A DNA stretch of 64,000 nucleotides from Mesostigma viride (lineage: Eukaryota; Streptophyta; Mesostigmatophyceae; Mesostigmatales; Mesostigmataceae): assembly GCA_009746045.1 (NCBI GenBank), contig RPFO01000026.1, positions 4,242,899-4,306,898 on the forward strand. The letters are read 5' to 3'. Positions 12,056 to 22,648 of this stretch are shown here, one piece after another. Each line of letters starts with the position of its first letter. The stretch's first letter is position 1. The notes beneath the pieces were generated by a model, which saw nothing but the letters and a program-made list of their open reading frames with translations, searched no databases and was not told where the DNA came from. The position numbers and the translations under genes are program-made.

Positions 12056-12419
12056 CATATATAATGACATTGAATATCCATCCAAAGGGTTAGGTAACAT
12101 CTGCATTTACATTCCGCATACAGCAACCCTTACCGCATCTTGGTATCATCACTACATTGTTATATGTCTCAGAACTGAGAACAAGTACGATATGATTGAT
12201 TATGCACAAGGCCACAAATGGGCCAAATGCTGGCATCTCAATCATGCTTTTGCCCCACCATCAATCCCCATTGTGCTGGCACATGGTCCTTTGCAAATGT
12301 ACGAATCAGTCGCATGACAATCCGATCGGAGTCCAACCACGCGTTGGGGTGCTTGATGCCCTATCTAGCACCGATCAGGATTTGCCGTGCTATGCCCTAT
12401 CTAGCTTCATTTAGGGTGG
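12056..12419. other. No gene recognised; left flank of TTAA-1 copy A
   Basis: Short sequence between a LINE fragment and the TTAA at 12420-12423. If the possible terminal exon at 25018-25074 is real, this flank would originally have been its 3' neighbour on the minus strand. Confidence 0.4.
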
Positions 12420-13739
12420 TTAAGGGAACATGGCGCGGCGAATATTTTCCGCGCCAAAAAATTCGCGGCACGCTCCGTACGGTGTATAATGTGTGCCCGG
12501 AGCGCTCAAGCCTCGCGGAGGTGGCCATGGCGGCGTGCCTTCAGGCAATATTAGTTGATATGGCAAGGGAAAAGCTATAAAAAATGCCTGGATTTTAAAC
12601 AAGATTAGTTGATGACCTCATTTCATGGCGGGAACTTTACGGTTTGCAATATTGCTAATTTCTCGAACGGCTACGGACGCAGGGGTTCAGGATGCAATCT
12701 CTTCTGCGGAGGATGAAATTTAATGCAGGTTTACGTCAGCGATTGTGAGGCAACGTAGGCTCTAAAGAGCGATCAGGAAGCTAACGTAATGGTGTTATCA
12801 AATTTGCGCCGAGGCTCCCCGGTTCTTGTTGCACGCATTCACGGTACAGGGGTCACCCGCAGTATCGCAACAAGAATCGCAACTCAAAAAAAAAAAAATT
12901 ATCATCCACTTCGCAGGTATGGGCACACCATGGCACCTTCACTTTTCAAAAGTGATGTTTGGATGAAAAATGGGAGCGTGCTCGAGTATCGCAACACCTA
13001 GTTCCGCAACTGAAAACCCACCAATTCTAGAGTTCCGCAATGCAACAGAATCGCAACAAACCTGGCAAGTATACCAAAAGTACGCCGTACACGTGCGCCG
13101 GAAGGAATAAATTGTCGCCAATCGGCGTGCAGGATCCGATATGTACTTGCAATAGTTACCGCCGTTGACGATTGATTGGCCGCGCGGTGTTCAGTTCAGT
13201 TCAGTGGGATTCATCGCGCGGAAGTCAGTGCAATAATGAACAAAAACAAAAGTGTGCCGCCTCTTCATTGAATAATCAACGACCTATAATTAGTCTACAA
13301 CCACTAACCTTTGGTTATCAAACAGTTCCCTAATCATCACGCGCGTCATCGTCTCGTCATTGCGCGTCATTACCCCGTCATTGTCCCGCCGACATTACAC
13401 AGCTATGGTCTTGAGGTATAGTCGGCGCCGTGGCATGTTAAACAAACTGCGTTGTTTCATTCACAGTGTGGTTTCATTATGTCGCTCTTTCGAACGGGGA
13501 TGCATTAGGCAACAATACTGGACAGATTCTGAAAGAGGGTGTGTTTGTGAAGTGGGGATGGCAGCGGCCCAGCATTTGCTGGCCGTGCGGGTGCAACTTT
13601 GAGGCGACTACATATATCGCCCTGAACCGTCTTTGTTAAAGCGGTGAGACAGTCCAGTGTTACAGTCCGGCCGCAGGCCGGGCAAGGGAAATGCTGTGTT
13701 CACCCTGATGCTGCGGGCCGAGGACGGGTGGCTGCATGG

Positions 13740-14510
13740 AAACGTGAATGCTTGCATCGAATGGATGGCGGTGTCTGCATGCATGGATTGCACGTGAATG
13801 TTCGCAGGATGGGTGGTAATTGCATGGATGCTCGCAGAGTGGGTGCTAATTACACGAATCGATATTGCATTAATGCTTGCAGGGATGGATGGTGTTTGCA
13901 TGCGTGGATACGTGAATGCTTGCAGGGATGGATGGTGTTTGCATGCATGGATACGTGAATGCTTGCAGGGATGGGTGGTGTTTGCATGCATGGATACGTA
14001 AATGCTTGCAGGGATGGATGGTGTTTGCATGCATGAATGTGTGAATGCTTGCATGGGTGGATGGTGTTTGCATGCATGGATGGGTGGTGTTTGCATGCAT
14101 GGATACCTGAAAGCTTGGGGTGGATGGTGTTTGCATGCATGGATACGTGAATGCTTGCATGGGTGGATGGTGTTTGCATGCATGGATGCGTGAATGCTTG
14201 CACGGATGGGTGGTGTTTGCATGCATGGATACGTGAATGCTTACCTGGGTGGATGGTGTTTGCATGCATGGATACGTGAATGCTTGCACGGATGGGTGGT
14301 GTTTGCATGCATGGATACGTGAATGCTAGCATGGATGGATGGTGTTTGCATGCATGAATGTGTGAATGCTTGGGGTGGATGGTGTTTGCATGCATGGATA
14401 CGTGAATGCTTGCGTGGATGGATGGTGTTTGCATGCATGGATGCGTGAATGCTTGCAGGGATGGAAGTGATTGCATGCATGGATACGCGAATGCATGCAT
14501 GAATGCGACC
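13740..14510. repeat. 43-bp minisatellite
   Basis: Many near-identical copies of a unit of about 43 bp contain GGTGTTTGCATGCATGGATA and GTGAATGCTTGCA. Shorter variants drop part of the unit. Every frame stays open over long distances, which explains the spurious His/Cys-rich proteins on both strands. Confidence 0.9.
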
Positions 14511-14539
14511 GAGGACAGTGTAAGCACCTTTTAGGGATT

Positions 14540-14890
14540 AATATAGTGGTGAATATGGGCAGGCCCCCTGACCCATGTGAGTTATACATGTATTCAAGGA
14601 GACAACAATTCCAGTCCATGGCAGGATATATAAAGGATACCAACCCCAAGTCGGTGGGGGTATGCATGTGACCCAATTCAGTACAAGTGTAATAACAGTG
14701 ATTCGGGCCGTGGTGTCAGCAACCCTGTCACTCAAGGTTACATTATAGATACTCATTCCATCTCCGCCTCCACATCATTGAGGATGTAATATACGCGACA
14801 ACTATTAATGTTCGCATGGCGGTCACGCGACGCCTGATCAACGCGTAGCGTCTGCGTGTCGTAATTTAATTTTTTAATATTAATGCACAG
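14540..14890 (+). pseudogene. LINE-B 3' end fragment
   Basis: The segment with GATTCGGGCCGTGG and the following 3' untranslated part matches 5870-6035. It ends in a GTCACGCG...CGTGTCG region and an ATTTAATT tail. Only the 3' untranslated region and the last coding bases are present. Confidence 0.5.
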
Positions 14891-14929
14891 TCACCATTTT
14901 ACCGCGTGCTGGCCTGCACTTAGCCCTTG

Positions 14930-15125
14930 GATGACCAGTGTGTAACCAGTGCTTCTAGTAACGGGACGTATACGTCAGCCGCTGACGCGTCAGTGTCTGA
15001 CGCGTCCGACTTTTTCGTTCGCACGTCAGACAGCTGACGCGTAAATTTTGGCTCTGCGTCAGTCGACTGACGCATAAATTTTGTCTGCACGTCAGTCGTC
15101 TGACGCGTAAATTCAGGCAGCACGT
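14930..15125. repeat. Tandem CTGACGCGTAAATTT repeats
   Basis: About four imperfect units of roughly 33 bp have CTGACGC(G/A) followed by TAAATTT and a GTCAG return, forming potential hairpins. A minus-strand open frame (15150-14920) reads through them as EFTRQ/KFMRQ/KFTRQ repeats. Confidence 0.65.
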
Positions 15126-15752
15126 CACTGACTTCAGTACTTATGAGCACCGAGTCTATGCGTCAGGCAGGGTCAATATAGAGTGGGTACCTACTAATGT
15201 ACTGAACTCCACTGAAGTGCTAACTTCGTACTGGATATCTACGAATTCAAGTTCACCAGTTCAGGTCTGTTCGTTGATATGCTTCAAGATTCTAGGCCGT
15301 TATCATGCCCATGCCAGACCCGCGGGCCCTTAGCCTGCTTGGCGGCGAGAGTGACGAGAGTTCTTGACGAATGTAAAGTTGTAACCCAGGACGACTGGCA
15401 ATGGTCGATGTCTCGATGATGGCTAAGGTTTTAGGAATATGATTTATGAGCTGATTGATGAAGCGTTGCGAGGTTGCCTGATTTACATATTGCTTTGAAT
15501 CGAATTCCAGGTGTGTTTATTAACGCTGTAGATTTGTTTGCATAAGAAAGAATTCTGTCCATTACTAGATATGCGTAGGGAAATTTCGGGCCGGGTCAGT
15601 AATATTGTAAAAACATTTAACAACGTTAATGGTTTAGTCCGATAGTCAACTAGCAAAGTTAGCGACCTGGGGGTTGGAAGTTTTTGGGTGAAGGGATTGC
15701 GCCGGATGGAATACTGGGAAAAATTAAATCTGGGGGGATCGCAGCTTTTTTC

Positions 15753-15921
15753 ATGCCGAAACAGGCCGCCGACACGGCCAAAGCGCCTGCGCCTGGTCCG
15801 CGTGCCATTGTTGGCGTAGGCCAGGCAGCCGACGCGCTGAACCGCAGCAAGAGGAAAAGGAGGAATGATAGCAATGCAGCCAGCAGTGCAGCAGCAGCAT
15901 CGGCTCAGTCCGGCAATTCTG
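15753..15921 (+). CDS. Candidate exon with nuclear-localisation-like cluster
   Basis: An open frame starts at ATG 15753 (MPKQAADTAKAPAPGP) and contains a basic cluster, RSKRKRR, then an Ala/Ser-rich stretch. It ends at a good donor, TCTG|GTGAGC (exon end 15921). The frame also extends upstream from 15663, giving a GGIAAFF sequence that loosely resembles a PCNA-binding box. It lies inside TA-1, so it could be the first exon of a gene carried by that element. No family is recognised and no downstream exon was found. Confidence 0.3.
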
Positions 15922-15929
15922 GTGAGCCC

Positions 15930-16012
15930 CCAGGCTGACGCGCCGCTAACGGCGGCAAGTCAGCCGTCTGACGCGCCGCCAACGGCGGCAAGTCAGCCAG
16001 GCTGACGCGGAC
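15930..16012. repeat. Two-copy direct repeat with internal dyad
   Basis: A 32-bp unit, TGACGCGCCGC(T/C)AACGGCGG plus CAAGTCAGCC, occurs twice and begins a third time. The CGCCG...CGGCG core can form a hairpin. Confidence 0.6.
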
Positions 16013-16782
16013 AAAAACCCTTACTAGAAGCACTGTGTGTAACTCTACCCCTAATTATTGCCGGTTGCACCTTGCATGATAATGTCCAGAAACCAGCCTG
16101 ATAACAATCTAGTGTCCATACTGGGACCAAAGCACACGCATATAGGGAGTTACTTCGGGGTCATGTCATTAGTCATGTTGCAATGTCCTATATGTCCTAT
16201 GGGTGCTAAATACAGCACTAATCTCAGGGGGGTGCACGGGTGCGATAAAAAAGACACTTACAATGCAATGTTAAGTGATAATGCAATATTGGACGTCTTC
16301 ACAAACCAAGGCCCAAATGCACACGTAGCAAGGGGGTGCAGGGGGCGGTGTTACCCATGCATCCAGAACATGAGAAATGACCTCCATTTGCATGCCTAGG
16401 ATGAAAATATACAAACACTGCATCGAACTTCTTTTCTACGTCAGCAAGGCACTGGGGCCTCCATAGATGTTGCACGGACTGCACAACTGCACAGGCGTCC
16501 TTTACTAGCAAAGCCAAAAGGCTGACAAAAAACTGGCCATGATACCATCTTTCCTGAAGAATTTAGGCAATAGAAACCATCGTGCTACCATCTACAACTC
16601 CTTTAGATGTTAAATCAATCGTCATTCTAGAAAATTAGGTACAGACGCAGCTAATCATGAACAAAACTGATGAAAATCTTACGACGGTTGTACAAAACCA
16701 CAACCACAAACTAGTACACAGGAGTAGTAAGTTAGCGAACTTAACACCACAAACCTTCAACAACGTGTCCGAGATTACTTAC

Positions 16783-16842
16783 CGAATGATATAACGACTT
16801 TACCTTGTTGACGGTATCCGCAGGTACACTAAACTGCGCCAT
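16783..16842 (-). CDS. Candidate first exon, unknown gene in TA-1
   Basis: Minus-strand ATG at 16842 opens a 20-codon frame, MAQFSVPADTVNKVKSLYHS, ending exactly at a consensus donor, TCG|GTAAGT. No partner exon is identified; a possible continuation is the open frame at 16517-16299. The protein is not recognised, and a short exon like this can arise by chance. Confidence 0.25.
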
Positions 16843-17286
16843 GCCGAAACCGCAAAAAGAAGGCTAGCGGAAAGCTAGCAATCTCATGACAGAAAGGCAA
16901 TCTCATCACGGCGTCGAGACTTTCCTGGCCCTGAACGATGATGAAATACGCGAAATACATCATACGAAAACTACTGGTTGCGAAAAATTCAATGATACAG
17001 AAGCTAATAACAAGTGCTGCCTTTCATCGTCACCCCCGTGATGATTAACGCGTGTAGACGCAGTAAAAAGTAAAAACCAGCCCGAGATAATGTGCGCATC
17101 ATTAGATGTTGCGCGACTGCGGCTATAGCATTTTTCTGACGCCGCTCGTTTCAGTTCGGTTGATTCTTCGCGCCGGCCAGCCAAGGAGTGACATACTTCA
17201 CGTCGGGGTGTATCTTTAGTTGCGATACCACGCGTTTGCCGTTTCGCAACTTTTCGTCCAAATCGGTCCTCGCAAGAATCGCAACA

Positions 17287-17719
17287 AATCGTGGTTCTCT
17301 GAACATAGTTTCTTTATAGTGAGATGGAAGGGTAGCCGCTATAGCTAGGTTATTGGGTTCACGTGACAACCTTTTGAGGCCGGTGCGGCCTGATCCGGAT
17401 CAGTCGTGGCCAAAGCTTTGGCCAGTTTTTCTTGGCCAGGTGGCAGGAGCTACGTTGAGATATAAACCTGCCACTGTCTAGGTTTCTTGGCTCATGGCGT
17501 AGTGATTAACTAGATCTAGATTCTTTCTCTCACGCAATATGTGACCTAATAGCCCCGGCAGCCTTACGTAAGCTGCCGGCAATTAGAACGCCACATTGCG
17601 TCATTTGTTCAGACGCAACATTTGCGTGGCGAAAAAATGCCGTCCGGGCCAAGGCCGCATGACACGCAAAAAAGGACAAAAACAAACCCACCTAGCTAAG
17701 GTCGGCCTCTTTTCTTTTC
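17287..17719 (+). repeat. YR-1 split direct repeat A1
   Basis: Left terminal repeat, paired with A2. It contains three palindromes: CTGATCCGGATCAG (17390-17403), TGGCCAAAGCTTTGGCCA (17407-17424) and an interrupted one around CTTACGTAAG flanked by CCGGCAG/CTGCCGG (about 17555-17579). The promoter should lie here because it is upstream of gag. Confidence 0.9.
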
Positions 17720-17806
17720 ACGAGGGCGGCGACAGCAAGCCAGGGGAAACGAACCTCTGGTTTGACGAACCTGTACTGTCGGAGCCATTTTTGGCCCTGA
17801 GCAGCA

Positions 17807-18861
17807 ATGCCGAAGGGGCGCAAAGCTACAGGAGGGCAGGCAGCGCGCGGGGAGGACGGGACGCCCACACCGCGGGCTGCTGCCGCCAGTCACGCGCCAG
17901 TCGCCTTCAGCGCCAAAAAGAAGCAGCTCGCCACTCTGCTCGCCAAGTGCATCAGCCCCGCAGAGGCGGTGGGGGCAGTCGAGCAGGTCTTCGGTGCCGA
18001 GGACTGGGTGACGGACGCCAGCTCGTGGAGCTCGAGCCAGCTGAAGTCTGTCGTGCAGTTGCTGGCCGATCACGTTGATGTTGGCGACGTGTTGGACGCA
18101 CGTGACCCAAACGGAACGTTGGTGGCAAAACTGCTGGCCGTGGCAGATCTCGCGGCGGACGAGGAGGAGGATCAGGCGCTGCCACCAACGACACCTGCGC
18201 AGCGAAAAATGGCCAAGCCGAAAGGCGCGGCCAAGGTTTCGGCAGGTGGGGGGGCTGTCGGAAAGGAAATGAGGGCGAGGTTGGCGACATTCGTTGGGGC
18301 ACCTCCGGAAACCGAAAATCAGGACGACGAGGAGGACGAGGAGGGGGAGGTCGCAGCCGAGAAATTCATGCAAGGTTTGAAGGCAGCGCTGGGAGGAATG
18401 GAGGGGGCGGGAAGCCACTTCAAGGCCTCGAAAGGGGTGGCGCTGCCAAGCCGAGCCAAGAGCGTGAAATATCGGGTTTCGGAGCGGGTGCTGCCGGGGG
18501 TGTTGGAGGACGCCAGCGACAATGGGATGGGAATCCGGTCGTGGGTCATGACGGTAAAGCCTGGAAATTGGCGGAACATGGAGAACAGGAAAATTGTCAT
18601 GAACATTGCATTGGCCATGGACACCCTTCTCAAGGAGCTGGGCTCAGCAGCCGGGGAGCTTGTGGGCATGGAGTACCTAATGAGGGTGGTGGCGGCCTTG
18701 CTGCAGGTGGAAGGGCAAGGAGGGGGGGGTGGAAGGTGGCCAGCCACCTCCTGCCATTGGGGGAGGAGGCTGCACTGTCAGCCACCCCGGCTGTCAAGGC
18801 AGCTCTCCAAACTGCCATCCTCTTGGACAAGCTCAGCAAGGCTCAACAAGTAGGGAAATAG
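17807..18861 (+). CDS. gag: YR-1 gag-like protein (frame change at a G8 run)
   Basis: The frame opens at ATG 17807 (MPKGRKATGGQAARG). It has an Ala/Lys-rich N-terminus, an acidic DDEEDEEGE stretch near residue 175 and a conserved-looking middle (VLEDASDNGMGIRSWV). In the original frame it runs to 18853, but after the G8 run at 18722-18729 a different frame reads much more like protein (LPLGEEAALSATP, then KAALQTAILLDKLSK) and stops at 18861. Either one G was gained or lost, or the run is a slippage site. No zinc knuckle is seen. The assignment to gag is by position, upstream of pol. Confidence 0.6.
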
Positions 18862-21800
18862 AATCCCAGCGGGACCGCTCCCTTTTCCCGCTGCCATACC
18901 CACTTAGGCCAGCGTACACCGCGTGGGGCAGGGTGAGATCGGCACGCCGGCGACAGCGTGCCACGCGCCGCCACCGCGAGTACACACTGCAATGCAAGGT
19001 AGTGCGTTGGCTTAATTGGCTGTGGGGAGGGGGGCAAGACCCTCCTCCTAACCCTAGAGGGGCGTGCTCTAAGGGGAGGGAGGAGGCCCTTGCGAGGGTC
19101 AAGAGGCACTGCACCTGGCACAGTCGCCGCGTAGGGGGCGTTGCGACAGGCCAGGAGCAAGAAGGTGCTGATGCAATATATGGGAAGCAGAATAAGTATG
19201 AACAACTGCGCGCGGACGCGGTGAGTCTACCAAAGGCGGAGGTGGCGGGGAAGGCACGGCTGCTCGACCTGTTGGCTATGCGGCCGAGCTGGCGGGAGAT
19301 ATATGCCAGCGAAGAGAACTGCATCAAGCCAGCGGTCGTGGCGAGCGCAAAGTATTGGAATGTGCCCAAGCCCAGCCGGGGATGCTCCATGGCTGAATGG
19401 GGCAAGCTCATGAGCCGGGCAGCGGGCGTGGGCATGGTGGCGTTCCGGGAGAGGCGGCCCAAGTGGGTGGATGGCTGCTTTGGAGTGGCCAAGGGGGTGG
19501 GTGAGCTTCGGTTCATCGTCAACAGGAAGCTGGGCAACCTGCTGTGGGTGGACCCCCCCAAGATCCTGCTACCCCACCTGGGCATCCTCGTGGAGGTCTA
19601 CATCAAAGGCTGGTGCTACTGCGCCAAGAGCGACCTCGTGTCATACTACTATTCCATCGAGGTGCCCGAGTGGTGGTGGGACTACCAAGGGCTTCCTAGT
19701 GTGTGGTCGACTAGCGTAGGTCTGGCAGGGCCCAGGCGGAAGGTGTGGCCCGTGCTCAAGGTGCTGGCCATGGGACATTCCCATGCGGTGGCGCTGGGGG
19801 AGGCCATCCATGAGATGGTGCTCTACATGACCGGTGCCCTGGATCCGAGGCGCCAGGTCAACTACCTCTCAAGCGCAGGTGAGCTCACCTTGGTGCGCGA
19901 CGAGTGTGGCCAGCCACTGCGCTTGGCCATCGAGTACAAGGAGGAGCGCGCCGGGGAGCTTCAGATTGACCTGGAAAACCCCCCTGCCCCCATGCTGTCC
20001 ATCACTATTGATGACTTGGTGGCCAGCAACGGGCGGACCTGCGAGGCGGTGAACCAGCTCATCACGCGCGCTATTGAGGAAGGCTACCTCCCTAACAACC
20101 TTGTGCCGTCTAAGGAGAAGACTAAGATGGCGAGCCTGGAAGGGGACGAGCTAGAAGCCCTAGGGGTGGTGCACCGACGGAACGGCGTGCTGGAACCAAC
20201 GGTCAAGCAGCTCAACCTTGTGATCGCCCACACGCAGGCTATACTCACTCGAGGCCGAGCTACGGCCGAGGGGCTGGCTGCCGTCTTGGGGCGGTGGTTG
20301 TGGCTGCAGATGTTAAGCCGCAGCTGCTTGTCCATTTGGCAGCAATGTTTCAAATTCATCAGCCTGCAAGGGTGGGGGCAGCGATCCTGGGTGCTGTGGG
20401 CCGGGGTGCGGGAGGAGTTAGAGTGTGCCCTGGCCTTGGCTCCCATGCTAAGGGTTGACCGAAGCGCACCTTTGGCCCGTGAGGTGGTTGCATCTGACGC
20501 GTCCACCTACGGGCAAGGTGTCGTGTACGCAACCATGGAGCCGGGCGATGTGACGGAGCTGGCGAGGGCACGAGAGGTGCGGGGGTACCCGACTTTGCTC
20601 ATACCAAGTGAGGTGGCCTACGCTGGCCCTAGGCCACTGAGCGCGCGGGCGCAACAAGCAATCACTAGCCAGCAATGGCGGGTTGGGGTCCGGAGTCGTT
20701 GGCGGGATCCGGGGATGCACATCAACGAGAAGGAGGTGCGGGCTGCAGTGAAGGGCGTGGAGAGGAGTGCGCGCAGCTTGGCAAACCGAGGCAAGCGGGT
20801 GGTGAGGTTGGTGGACTCCACCGCGGCGTTGGGCTGCTTGGCTAAGGGGCGGTCCTCATCCCACAAGCTCAACAAGCAGTGCCGCCGCTTGTGCGCGCTG
20901 ACCCTCGCCACGGGGAGTCGTTCCCAGTGGGTGTGGACGCCGAGTGCACTTCAACCAGCCGATGGCGTTTCTCGCGGCCAATCCATGGCGACTTTCTTGG
21001 CAGGCTGGGTGCGCGACCTGACCGCGGAAGGCATCCATCCTAACCCGGGGCCCCCTGCACCTGTTAGCTACCTTCCATTGCTAGAGGGGAAAGTAAAGCC
21101 GGCTACTTTGCTGGCCTACCGTCGTGGTCTTGATTCCCTCTTGACTTGGTGGGAGGCTGGTGGGCGGGCGGACGGGTCATCGTCACGAGCTGACACCCTT
21201 GAGGAGACATTTTGTGCGTATGTCGCCTGGGCTCATTTTCGGGGGTACAGCCGCCAAGTGTGTGTCAATGCCTTGATGGGGTTGCAACTTTATTATCCCG
21301 GTATGGTGAAGCGGTGGGACTTGGCCCGTGGCGTCCTCGCTGGGTGGAAAACACTTGTGCCCCCCCGTGCCCCTCCTCCCATTCCATGGGAGGCGGCGTT
21401 TGCACTTGCCAGCACGATGGTCATGCAAGGTCAGCGCCTTGCGGGCCTGCTGGTTGTCATCGTGTTCCGCCATTACCTGCGAATCTCGGAGGCGCTGAAC
21501 CTCCGTGTTGGCCATGTGCGCCTCCAGCCTGACGTTCGGCTTGGGCCGGCTCAACGGGGCGCCCTACTGCTGAGGTCTACCAAGACCTCTAAGGGCAAGA
21601 CTCAGTCAGTGGTGGTAGAAGATGTGATGTCTGAAACCATCCTCCGTCACTGCATCGCGGGTAAGCACGCTTGGGAGGCCGTGTTCCCTTTCACCTACCC
21701 GCAATTCCGGCGCATTTGGCAGGCTGCGAGTCAGGCCTTGGGGGTCGCCCAGATTTTCACCATTCACGGGCTGCGGCATGGAGGTGCCACTCACGATTTC

Positions 21801-21983
21801 CTCGCGGGTCGCAGCATGGGGGACATCCAGGGCCGGGGGCGCTGGCTTAGCAGCTCCACGGTTGCCCATTATGTGGGCTTGCACCGCAGTTTGGAGGTGC
21901 AGCTGCCTGAGGTTATTCTTCGGGCCATGGCCGCCTGCCCCCCTCGGGCCTGGCGGGCTATTTTGAAATTGCCCTCCACCTAA
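18729..21983 (+). CDS. pol: YR-1 polyprotein: reverse transcriptase, RNase H, tyrosine recombinase
   Basis: One uninterrupted frame of about 1,080 codons; the listed first codon is GTG and the true start is unknown. The RT has KSDLVSYYYSIEVPE and a catalytic SITIDDLVAS with Asp428-Asp429, so the usual YxDD tyrosine is Thr. RNase H follows with DAST (Asp590), HINEKEV, LVDSTAAL and PADGVSRG. After an NPGP motif (residues 772-775) comes the recombinase: Arg918 in YLRISEAL, His1013-x-x-Arg1016 in IHGLRHGG, and Tyr1048 in VAHYVG. These residues form the R...HxxR...Y set of tyrosine recombinases. RT and RNase H would copy the RNA, and the recombinase would integrate a circular product. The frame overlaps gag, so expression may need reinitiation or frameshifting. 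Confidence 0.88.
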   Translation: MEGGQPPPAIGGGGCTVSHPGCQGSSPNCHPLGQAQQGSTSREIESQRDRSLFPLPYPLRPAYTAWGRVRSARRRQRATRRHREYTLQCKVVRWLNWLWGGGQDPPPNPRGACSKGREEALARVKRHCTWHSRRVGGVATGQEQEGADAIYGKQNKYEQLRADAVSLPKAEVAGKARLLDLLAMRPSWREIYASEENCIKPAVVASAKYWNVPKPSRGCSMAEWGKLMSRAAGVGMVAFRERRPKWVDGCFGVAKGVGELRFIVNRKLGNLLWVDPPKILLPHLGILVEVYIKGWCYCAKSDLVSYYYSIEVPEWWWDYQGLPSVWSTSVGLAGPRRKVWPVLKVLAMGHSHAVALGEAIHEMVLYMTGALDPRRQVNYLSSAGELTLVRDECGQPLRLAIEYKEERAGELQIDLENPPAPMLSITIDDLVASNGRTCEAVNQLITRAIEEGYLPNNLVPSKEKTKMASLEGDELEALGVVHRRNGVLEPTVKQLNLVIAHTQAILTRGRATAEGLAAVLGRWLWLQMLSRSCLSIWQQCFKFISLQGWGQRSWVLWAGVREELECALALAPMLRVDRSAPLAREVVASDASTYGQGVVYATMEPGDVTELARAREVRGYPTLLIPSEVAYAGPRPLSARAQQAITSQQWRVGVRSRWRDPGMHINEKEVRAAVKGVERSARSLANRGKRVVRLVDSTAALGCLAKGRSSSHKLNKQCRRLCALTLATGSRSQWVWTPSALQPADGVSRGQSMATFLAGWVRDLTAEGIHPNPGPPAPVSYLPLLEGKVKPATLLAYRRGLDSLLTWWEAGGRADGSSSRADTLEETFCAYVAWAHFRGYSRQVCVNALMGLQLYYPGMVKRWDLARGVLAGWKTLVPPRAPPPIPWEAAFALASTMVMQGQRLAGLLVVIVFRHYLRISEALNLRVGHVRLQPDVRLGPAQRGALLLRSTKTSKGKTQSVVVEDVMSETILRHCIAGKHAWEAVFPFTYPQFRRIWQAASQALGVAQIFTIHGLRHGGATHDFLAGRSMGDIQGRGRWLSSSTVAHYVGLHRSLEVQLPEVILRAMAACPPRAWRAILKLPST
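21030..21053 (+). other. 2A-like NPGP motif between RNase H and recombinase
   Basis: Codons give GIHPNPGP at residues 768-775. NPGP is the invariant core of 2A ribosome-skipping peptides. The upstream consensus D-(V/I)-E-x is here G-I-H-P, so activity is uncertain. Its position exactly between two enzyme domains suggests the recombinase could be released as a separate protein. Confidence 0.5.
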
Positions 21984-22055
21984 TTTGGTTGTTCATTTCT
22001 CTGTCATTATGCTAGGTTCTTTGCCCCTGGCATGGATCGCCAGGGAGGGATATAA

Positions 22056-22150
22056 GGGTAAGGCTAGCCTTTGCCAAGCAATAAGTGTTCCCATGAGCAT
22101 CGGCGGCCGGGATGTGGCCTGCCTTTTGTATGTGCTCCACTCATTGTTTT
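22056..22150 (+). repeat. YR-1 split direct repeat B1
   Basis: A 95-bp repeat starting GGGTAAGGCTAGCC, identical by eye to B2 at 22649-22743. It lies 72 bp after the pol stop. Confidence 0.9.
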
Positions 22151-22156
22151 AATAAA
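22151..22156 (+). terminator. AATAAA, possible polyadenylation signal of YR-1
   Basis: AATAAA directly follows B1 and lies between pol and A2, a plausible place for the 3' end of the element's RNA. The motif alone is weak evidence. Confidence 0.3.
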
Positions 22157-22190
22157 GAGTCTGGTTACCCTGGAGTTCCACGGTTAATAG

Positions 22191-22623
22191 AATCGTGGTT
22201 CTCTGAACATAGTTTCTTTATAGTGAGATGGAAGGGTAGCCGCTATAGCTAGGTTATTGGGTTCACGTGACAACCTTTTGAGGCCGGTGCGGCCTGATCC
22301 GGATCAGTCGTGGCCAAAGCTTTGGCCAGTTTTTCTTGGCCAGGTGGCAGGAGCTACGTTGAGATATAAACCTGCCACTGTCTAGGTTTCTTGGCTCATG
22401 GCGTAGTGATTAACTAGATCTAGATTCTTTCTCTCACGCAATATGTGACCTAATAGCCCCGGCAGCCTTACGTAAGCTGCCGGCAATTAGAACGCCACAT
22501 GGCGTCATTTGTTCAGACGCAACATTTGCGTGGCGAAAAAATGCCGTCCGGGCCAAGGCCGCATGACACGCAAAAAAGGACAAAAACAAACCCACCTAGC
22601 TAAGGTCGGCCTCTTTTCTTTTC
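22191..22623 (+). repeat. YR-1 split direct repeat A2
   Basis: Second copy of the 433-bp repeat. The only difference from A1 that I can see is CACATGGCGTC here against CACATTGCGTC in A1. Confidence 0.9.
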
Positions 22624-22648
22624 CCGCCCACCCTCCCTGCGTGTTTGG

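Noticed and set aside
13608..14527. His/Cys-rich repeat proteins on both strands
   Set aside because: They come from translation of the 43-bp minisatellite.
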